Shown here in pieces: positions 7,148 to 10,307 of a stretch of DNA of 10,307 bases. Source of the DNA: Clostridia bacterium (GTDB taxonomy: Bacteria; Bacillota; Clostridia; CAKSNL01; HGM11501); contig JAFPCL010000219.1 of the NCBI GenBank assembly GCA_017390225.1, positions 1-10,307 of the forward strand, written 5' to 3'. The position numbers were made by a program, and so were the translations under genes. The notes below the pieces were generated by a model. It ran no database searches, had not been told where the DNA came from, and saw only the letters and a list, made by a program, of their open reading frames with translations. Numbering within the stretch: position 1 is the stretch's first letter; the number at the start of each line of letters is the position of its first letter.

Positions 7148-8732
7148 TGCTCCCACACAGGTCATTCGGCTCTAACGCTGAATTTAGCACTACTTTCCAT
7201 CTGTGTGGGAGCAAATTTAAATAAACATCAAAATGCTTCCTATCATAAACTACAATCTTTTCTATGATTGTTTTATAAAATATATCGTCTTGCTTTCTTG
7301 CATAGAGTAAATCTGATAGATATTCTTTCACATCGGCAATTATCTGTTCGCTATCGTATGAGTTGTATTTCTCCTTATTGCTTTGTGTTAAAGAGTAATT
7401 TAACTCCGCAATCTCTTTTTCGTAGCTCTCTTTCTTTTGCCGATATTGTTCTTTTGTCAAATCCTCACTCAAATACAAATCAAGCAATCTTTCCGATTTA
7501 GATGTAAGATTCTCAATTCTCTTTTTGATTGCATCTTCATCAAGTTGTTTACTTTCTCCTGCATCGAATACAATTTTCAAGACTTCAAGGACTCCATCTA
7601 AAATTACTTTTCTGTTTGCTTTCAAATTTTCAATAACTTTCTGAATCGCAAGCATAAAATCTTCATCACGAATTTGAGAATTAACATTACATCCGATTTG
7701 ATTCCCTGCAGCATCAACTTTCGGCAAGCCATGTTGTGCTGCTTCATAGCATCGCCAAGCTTTATATCTGCTTCCGTCTTTTCTTTTTTTTGTTCTTGAC
7801 ACAAATCTGTTTCCACAACAACCACATTCTATTTTTCCCGATAGTGGATAACGATTACTATGTCTTAATTTGATTTCTTCAGACGGTGAGCGTTTATCAA
7901 GTTCATATTGTGCCATATCCCAAAGTTCTCTTGAAACAATAGGTTCGTGATGGTCCCTTAACACAACAAAATCTTCTTCACCACGATTGTATTTTTTTTG
8001 ATGTGTAAGAAAATCAGGAGTAAAAGTTTTCTTTTGAATAAGGTCACCACAATACTTTTCATTCCTCAGAACCTTCAGAATAACAGTATTTGTCCATATT
8101 GCATTTCCCGTTATAGTTTTATATCCTGCTTCACGAAGTTCTCTTGCTATGGTGTATGTACCTTTTTTCTCTATTGCAAACTTATGAAATATCAATCTTA
8201 CAATCTCTGCTCCATCTTCATTGATATGCAGAACACCATTTACAACATCATATCCAAGCATATCTCGTCCGAATACAACACCTTTTTCCATTTGTCGCTT
8301 TTGCCCCCATTTAACTCGTTCAGATGTTTTTCTACTTTCTTCCTGAGCCAACGAAGCCATGATTGTAAGTCTTAATTCTCCGTCCGGTGCAAGAGTGTCG
8401 ATATTATCAAGAGCAAAGTAAACACCAATATTTAGAGATTTTAATTCTCTTGTATATTGCAGAGTATCTACGGTGTTTCTTGCGAATCTGCTTACTTCTT
8501 TTGTGATAATCAGGTCAAATTTTCCTAAGTGTGCATCTGCAATCATTTTATTGAAAGCTTTTCTCTTTTTTGTACTTGTACCCGTCAAGCCTTCATCTGC
8601 ATAGATTTCATAAAGTTCCCATTCAGGATTTCTTTTTATATATTCCTCAAAATACAACTTTTGACTTTCAAAACTGTTTGCCTGATCGTCTTTGTCGGTT
8701 GAAACTCGACAATATGCTGCTACATTTAGCAT
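7023..8732 (-). CDS. Large serine recombinase (site-specific integrase of the element)
   Basis: Large serine recombinases integrate and excise elements through a covalent 5'-phosphoserine link. The N-terminal resolvase domain (about 1-145) has YCRVSTDKDDQ with the nucleophile S11 and the SRFARN arginines (81-86). A recombinase domain follows (about 155-270, with GRDMLGYDV and LRNEKYCGDL), then a zinc ribbon (C303, C306, C328, C348) and a charged coiled coil (about 395-450). The ATG at 8732 is preceded by GAAAGGAG. The family-like end IVVYDRKHFDVYLNLLPHRW lies near 493-512. No stop occurs before the junction: residues from about 534 to 569 are read from antisense cotJC DNA. The excised circle would give a different tail. 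Catalytic parts look intact, so activity is expected. Confidence 0.93.
   Translation of the reverse strand: MLNVAAYCRVSTDKDDQANSFESQKLYFEEYIKRNPEWELYEIYADEGLTGTSTKKRKAFNKMIADAHLGKFDLIITKEVSRFARNTVDTLQYTRELKSLNIGVYFALDNIDTLAPDGELRLTIMASLAQEESRKTSERVKWGQKRQMEKGVVFGRDMLGYDVVNGVLHINEDGAEIVRLIFHKFAIEKKGTYTIARELREAGYKTITGNAIWTNTVILKVLRNEKYCGDLIQKKTFTPDFLTHQKKYNRGEEDFVVLRDHHEPIVSRELWDMAQYELDKRSPSEEIKLRHSNRYPLSGKIECGCCGNRFVSRTKKRKDGSRYKAWRCYEAAQHGLPKVDAAGNQIGCNVNSQIRDEDFMLAIQKVIENLKANRKVILDGVLEVLKIVFDAGESKQLDEDAIKKRIENLTSKSERLLDLYLSEDLTKEQYRQKKESYEKEIAELNYSLTQSNKEKYNSYDSEQIIADVKEYLSDLLYARKQDDIFYKTIIEKIVVYDRKHFDVYLNLLPHRWKVVLNSALEPNDLCGSIKHTTYLCHSVHPWSFPWAWRNAGSDSAGWHPVRLEGHRIG
7122..7139. other. Probable attachment site (host-element junction) in cotJC
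   Basis: Homology to CotJC ends after the GGT codon at 7130-7132, which fixes the boundary to within a few bases. The junction coincides with a near-perfect dyad, GACATA-GG-TATGTC (7124-7137), whose left arm is cotJC and whose right arm is element DNA. Large serine recombinases cut at a 2-bp core flanked by imperfect dyads, so GG (or the overlapping GT) is a plausible core. The partner junction is outside the window. Confidence 0.65.
7148..7213. repeat. Perfect 13-bp inverted repeat at the element end
   Basis: TGCTCCCACACAG (7148-7160) and CTGTGTGGGAGCA (7201-7213) are exact inverted copies with a 40-base centre. They lie inside the last element-encoded codons of the recombinase and begin about 16 bases from the junction. 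No T-run follows on either strand. Such a long exact match is unlikely by chance and may bind the recombinase or an excision factor, or form an RNA stem. Confidence 0.85.
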
Positions 8733-8756
8733 TATAAACCAACTCCTTTCAATAAA

Positions 8757-8785
8757 ATTTTAACATCTGTATTAAATATTCGCAA
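8757..8785 (-). promoter_or_regulatory. Likely sigma-A promoter of the recombinase gene
   Basis: The minus strand has TTGCGA (8780-8785), a 17-base spacer ending in TGT, and TAAAAT (8757-8762), giving an extended -10 layout. Transcription would begin near 8750, at the ribosome binding site itself, so the leader is very short. Confidence 0.5.
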
Positions 8786-8790
8786 AAAAA

Positions 8791-9111
8791 TTACTTCTTT
8801 CTAAAATTTTTTTCAAGCAATTCTATTGCGTATTCGTATTGAAAGTGGTTTATTTTTTTACTCTCAAACAAAGTAACAAGCATTGCCTTCTGAATGTTAA
8901 GAATAAATTCTTTATCATTTTGGATATTATCATCTTCACAAGTCACAACATACTTATCATCCACAAAGCAACACCGTCCTTTCTTCATTTTATGTGTATC
9001 ATAGTTTGTAATATTCCGATTTGATAGCATTAAGAAAGGGACCAATACACAATACAACAAAGTAACAGGTGCATACATACTTATATTTGTATTTTTAGGG
9101 GGACTATGCAT
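8791..9111 (-). CDS. Small hypothetical element protein with SHOCT-like C-terminus
   Basis: A 106-residue frame directly upstream of the recombinase, on the same strand. The last 40 residues (ILNIQKAMLVTLFESKKINH then FQYEYAIELLEKNFRKK) have the two short helices and the linker seen in SHOCT-like domains of small element proteins; this is pattern recognition, not proof. The N-terminal half has a hydrophobic stretch (YAPVTLLYCVLVPFLML) but no recognisable domain. The start is uncertain: the frame is open to 9147 with a TTG, the ATG at 9111 has only a weak AAAAGGG upstream, and a GTG at 8964 would leave just the SHOCT-like part. The N-terminal portion may be decayed sequence. No function is assigned. 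Confidence 0.42.
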   Translation of the reverse strand: MHSPPKNTNISMYAPVTLLYCVLVPFLMLSNRNITNYDTHKMKKGRCCFVDDKYVVTCEDDNIQNDKEFILNIQKAMLVTLFESKKINHFQYEYAIELLEKNFRKK

Positions 9112-9147
9112 ACCGATCCCTTTTTTAATACCATCAAACCATATCAA

Positions 9148-9506
9148 TAATTAAAGCAAAAACGGATGGCAGCTTGCGTAACTGCTCCATAGGAATTTCA
9201 CCTTCCCGGCACCGCCCGGACTGCTCTTATTGCCTGCGACGCTTTAAACGCTCGGACTATAACTAAGCAGAAGTATCATTATGCCGATAAATCATCTTTG
9301 CCACAAGGTAGCAGACCTCTTTTACAATGCAGGTATTTCTCGCTCGAATTTTCAACCTTTAGAAAGAAGGTAAATGAAGGTTGTTTAACAAAATCGTCAT
9401 GGCGTACCCATTGCCCGGCTCAAATTTATCGGAATGTATCCGTATGCTCATATACTGCAATGCCGTTATCTTGCACGCTTTCTTTTTCAAGGTTCATAAA
9501 AAGATT
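9148..9506. other. Degenerate region without a convincing gene
   Basis: The DNA between the HTH gene and the small ORF has no frame with a start and ribosome site on either strand. The part at about 9165-9260 is clearly richer in G and C than its surroundings. Short minus-strand pieces read like remnants of coding sequence, for example a 23-codon piece from the ATG at 9497 in the same frame as the HTH gene, and one ending GNGYAMTILLNNLHLPSF near 9371. They are split by stops and shifts, so decayed genes or structured non-coding DNA are both possible. Confidence 0.5.
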
Positions 9507-9845
9507 TCATTTGTCCTTAGGAACAGAAAATTTGTTAATTATGTTAGAAAGAATCATCTTATCTTTAGATGTTACTTTTTCACATAACTTCAATAATAAC
9601 TGTTCTTCTTCAGAGTTTAAATACTCTTTAGGACCATCAAAATCCGAATTGAGAAAAATACCTCCACCGGTTCCTTTGGTGGTGATTATAGGCAATCGAC
9701 TGCTGAGAAAAACAATATCATTCATAATTGTTTGTCTTGAAACATCGAACATAAAAGACAATCTAAGAGCAGTTGTAGCCTTTTCTTTAATTAAGAACAA
9801 CTTGATATTTTCTCGTCTTTCATATGTAGTTAGTTTTTCTTTCAC
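9507..9845 (-). CDS. Small DeoR/HTH_11-type winged-helix regulator
   Basis: A 112-residue protein with an N-terminal winged helix-turn-helix of the DeoR/HTH_11 kind: YERRENIKLFLIKEKATTA (8-26), a recognition helix VSRQTIMNDIVFLSS (35-49), and a wing PIITTKGTGGGIFL (52-65). The C-terminal 45 residues (SEEEQLLLKLCEKVTSKDK onward) are helical; there is no WYL, PRD or sugar-phosphate sensor domain as in longer relatives. It is probably a cytoplasmic regulator of element genes. The GTG at 9845 is chosen because AAAGGGGGTG lies six bases upstream; the GTG at 9854 is inside that site. The start overlaps the stop of an upstream 30-codon ORF by four bases, suggesting coupling. A palindrome just upstream may be its operator. 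Confidence 0.78.
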   Translation of the reverse strand: MKEKLTTYERRENIKLFLIKEKATTALRLSFMFDVSRQTIMNDIVFLSSRLPIITTKGTGGGIFLNSDFDGPKEYLNSEEEQLLLKLCEKVTSKDKMILSNIINKFSVPKDK

Positions 9846-9934
9846 AGCCGACACCCCCTTTCTCGGCTTTTATAATACACGTCTAATGTCAAGGAAACCT
9901 TTACATTAGAAAAAATAATTAAAGTTTTTTTCAT
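9842..9934 (-). CDS. Small 30-codon ORF before the HTH gene, possible leader peptide
   Basis: The ATG at 9934 follows a strong GGAGG (9943-9947) with eight-base spacing. It begins MKKTLIIFSNVKVSLTLDVY, is basic near its C-terminus, and ends in a TGA that overlaps the HTH start as GTGA. It matches no family I know. It spans a palindrome, so the coding reading may be secondary to a regulatory role, or the start site may be the remnant of a larger gene that was lost. Confidence 0.4.
   Translation of the reverse strand: MKKTLIIFSNVKVSLTLDVYYKSRERGCRL
9882..9910. promoter_or_regulatory. Palindrome upstream of the HTH gene, candidate operator
   Basis: TCTAATGT and ACATTAGA are perfect inverted arms, and inside them AAGG and CCTT pair around AAA, with one C/T mismatch between the two stems. 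The dyad lies 37 bases before the HTH start. No U-run follows on the minus strand, which favours a DNA operator over a terminator. It contains TTGACA and is followed by TATTATAAA, but their spacing is too short for a standard promoter. Confidence 0.55.
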
Positions 9935-9943
9935 TTGAACATC

Positions 9944-9976
9944 CTCCAATCAAATTTTTGTTAAATTTAATTGGAG
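9944..9976 (-). promoter_or_regulatory. Hairpin that buries the ribosome site of the 30-codon ORF
   Basis: On the minus strand CTCCAAT-T-AAATTT pairs with AAATTT-G-ATTGGAG around a five-base loop, with a U-G wobble in the RNA. The right arm contains the GGAG of the ribosome site for the ATG at 9934. The left arm contains the stop codon of the 68-codon ORF, so ribosomes finishing that ORF would open the stem. Confidence 0.6.
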
Positions 9977-10173
9977 TACGGAGGCTCTCGGCAATGATAT
10001 TCAATTACTGCATAGGAAACAAAACAGCCAAAACACACCCTATAAGAGAGTGATGTTTTGGCTGCACGGTATGAGTAACCTCCATAATCGTCATCAGATG
10101 ACTTCTTATGGCTTGTCCTATTATGAGCAGTTATTCTGTGATTTGTATAAAACGGGATGACTAAATAAAGCAT
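9967..10173 (-). CDS. 68-codon leader-type ORF in the element
   Basis: The ATG at 10173 has AGGAG six bases upstream. The peptide starts MLYLVIPFYTNHRITAHNRT and is rich in Ser, Tyr and His with no domain I recognise. The frame passes through a terminator-like hairpin and its TAA lies in the left arm of a hairpin that hides the next ribosome site. An overlapping frame starts at a GTG at 10067 behind GGAGG and reads 20 codons to 10005. Either frame could act as a regulatory leader instead of yielding a working protein. Low confidence as a protein, higher as a leader region. Confidence 0.4.
   Translation of the reverse strand: MLYLVIPFYTNHRITAHNRTSHKKSSDDDYGGYSYRAAKTSLSYRVCFGCFVSYAVIEYHCREPPYSN
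10015..10064 (-). terminator. Terminator-like hairpin in the leader (possible attenuator)
   Basis: On the minus strand CAGCCAAAACA (10054-10064) and TGTTTTGGCTG (10025-10035) form an 11-bp stem, extended by three more pairs past a bulged base, followed at once by TTTTGTTT. This is the layout of an intrinsic terminator, but it sits inside a translated leader, as in transcription attenuators. Confidence 0.55.
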
Positions 10174-10223
10174 ATTTCACTCCTACCGCACGGCAATCCG
10201 CCGTTTGAAGGAGCGAATTGAAC

Positions 10224-10307
10224 CTAAAATGCGGGCGAAATTGCCACGCCAAAAACTTTAATATTCATTTGTTTTGGTTGTCCGCAACACTCTTCAGCAT
10301 CAATAAC
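10224..10307 (-). CDS. Unrecognised protein, C-terminal fragment (runs off right edge)
   Basis: A minus-strand frame enters from the right edge and ends at the TAG at 10224-10226, giving 27 residues that end QMNIKVFGVAISPAF and contain an adjacent cysteine pair (EECCGQPKQ). It is too short to identify. It is the gene preceding the leader region on the same strand, 50 bases away. Confidence 0.4.
   Translation of the reverse strand, partial: VIDAEECCGQPKQMNIKVFGVAISPAF

Larger units (their letters stand above)
7132..10307. mobile_element. Integrated element with large serine recombinase, one end visible
   Basis: The element starts within codons 62-63 of cotJC and runs past the right edge. Support comes from the broken host gene, the integrase-type recombinase directly at the junction and pointing toward it, the abrupt shift to AT-rich DNA, and accessory small ORFs and an HTH regulator. 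No conjugation, replication or phage structural gene is visible, so it cannot be classed as ICE, prophage or small mobilizable element from this window. Confidence 0.82.

Noticed and set aside
7148..7213. 13-bp inverted repeat as a terminator for the recombinase
   Set aside because: The stem lies inside the open frame, has a 40-base centre and no U-run.
8733..8790. Sigma-E promoter for the recombinase (GAATATT resembles a -35 box)
   Set aside because: No CATA-type -10 box is found at 13-15 bases; a sigma-A arrangement fits better.
9298..9909. 203-codon plus-strand frame opposite the HTH gene
   Set aside because: Most of it is antisense to the HTH gene, which has a clear domain and ribosome site; the rest crosses a degenerate patch and has no start signal.
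1..10307. CRISPR array, tRNA or rRNA genes
   Set aside because: No spaced direct repeats and no tRNA- or rRNA-like sequence were seen; the element is in a protein gene, not in a tRNA.

Overview
The window looks like a spore-forming Clostridia-type Firmicute. It holds a complete cotJ-type spore-coat locus, strong AGGAGG-like ribosome binding sites, a class 1B dihydroorotate dehydrogenase with its PyrK partner, and a separate PyrI regulatory chain. The genus cannot be named from the sequence. The chromosomal part is moderate in GC. From about 7132 to the right edge the DNA is visibly AT-rich and is read as an integrated mobile element.

Left part (minus strand, 377-6096): a seven-gene de novo UMP operon transcribed pyrC-pyrK-pyrD-pyrF-pyrE-pyrB-pyrI. 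It encodes dihydroorotase, the two dihydroorotate dehydrogenase subunits, OMP decarboxylase, orotate phosphoribosyltransferase and both chains of aspartate transcarbamoylase. Genes are separated by 19 bp or less, or overlap. A strong sigma-A promoter lies just before pyrC and a hairpin-plus-U-run terminator just after pyrI. Only carbamoyl-phosphate synthetase (carAB/pyrAA-AB) and pyrR are missing from the pathway set here. Beyond the terminator is the 5' end of an unrecognised gene that runs off the left edge.

Middle (plus strand, 6473-7131): a divergent cotJA-cotJB-cotJC operon with tightly overlapping genes. cotJC is cut after codon 62, inside its conserved catalytic region, by the element boundary.

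Right part (7132-10307): the element begins with a large serine recombinase reading toward the junction. Its open frame has no stop inside the element and runs about 35 codons into cotJC DNA. Next come a small SHOCT-like ORF, a degenerate more GC-rich patch, and a small DeoR-type HTH regulator. Upstream of the regulator is a structured leader with a 68-codon ORF, a terminator-like hairpin, a hairpin that buries a ribosome binding site, and a 30-codon ORF containing a palindrome. The 3' end of another gene runs off the right edge. The far end of the element and the rest of cotJC are outside the window.

The two most notable points are the interruption of a sporulation gene by a recombinase element, which could be reversible, and the attenuator-like leader in front of the element's regulator.
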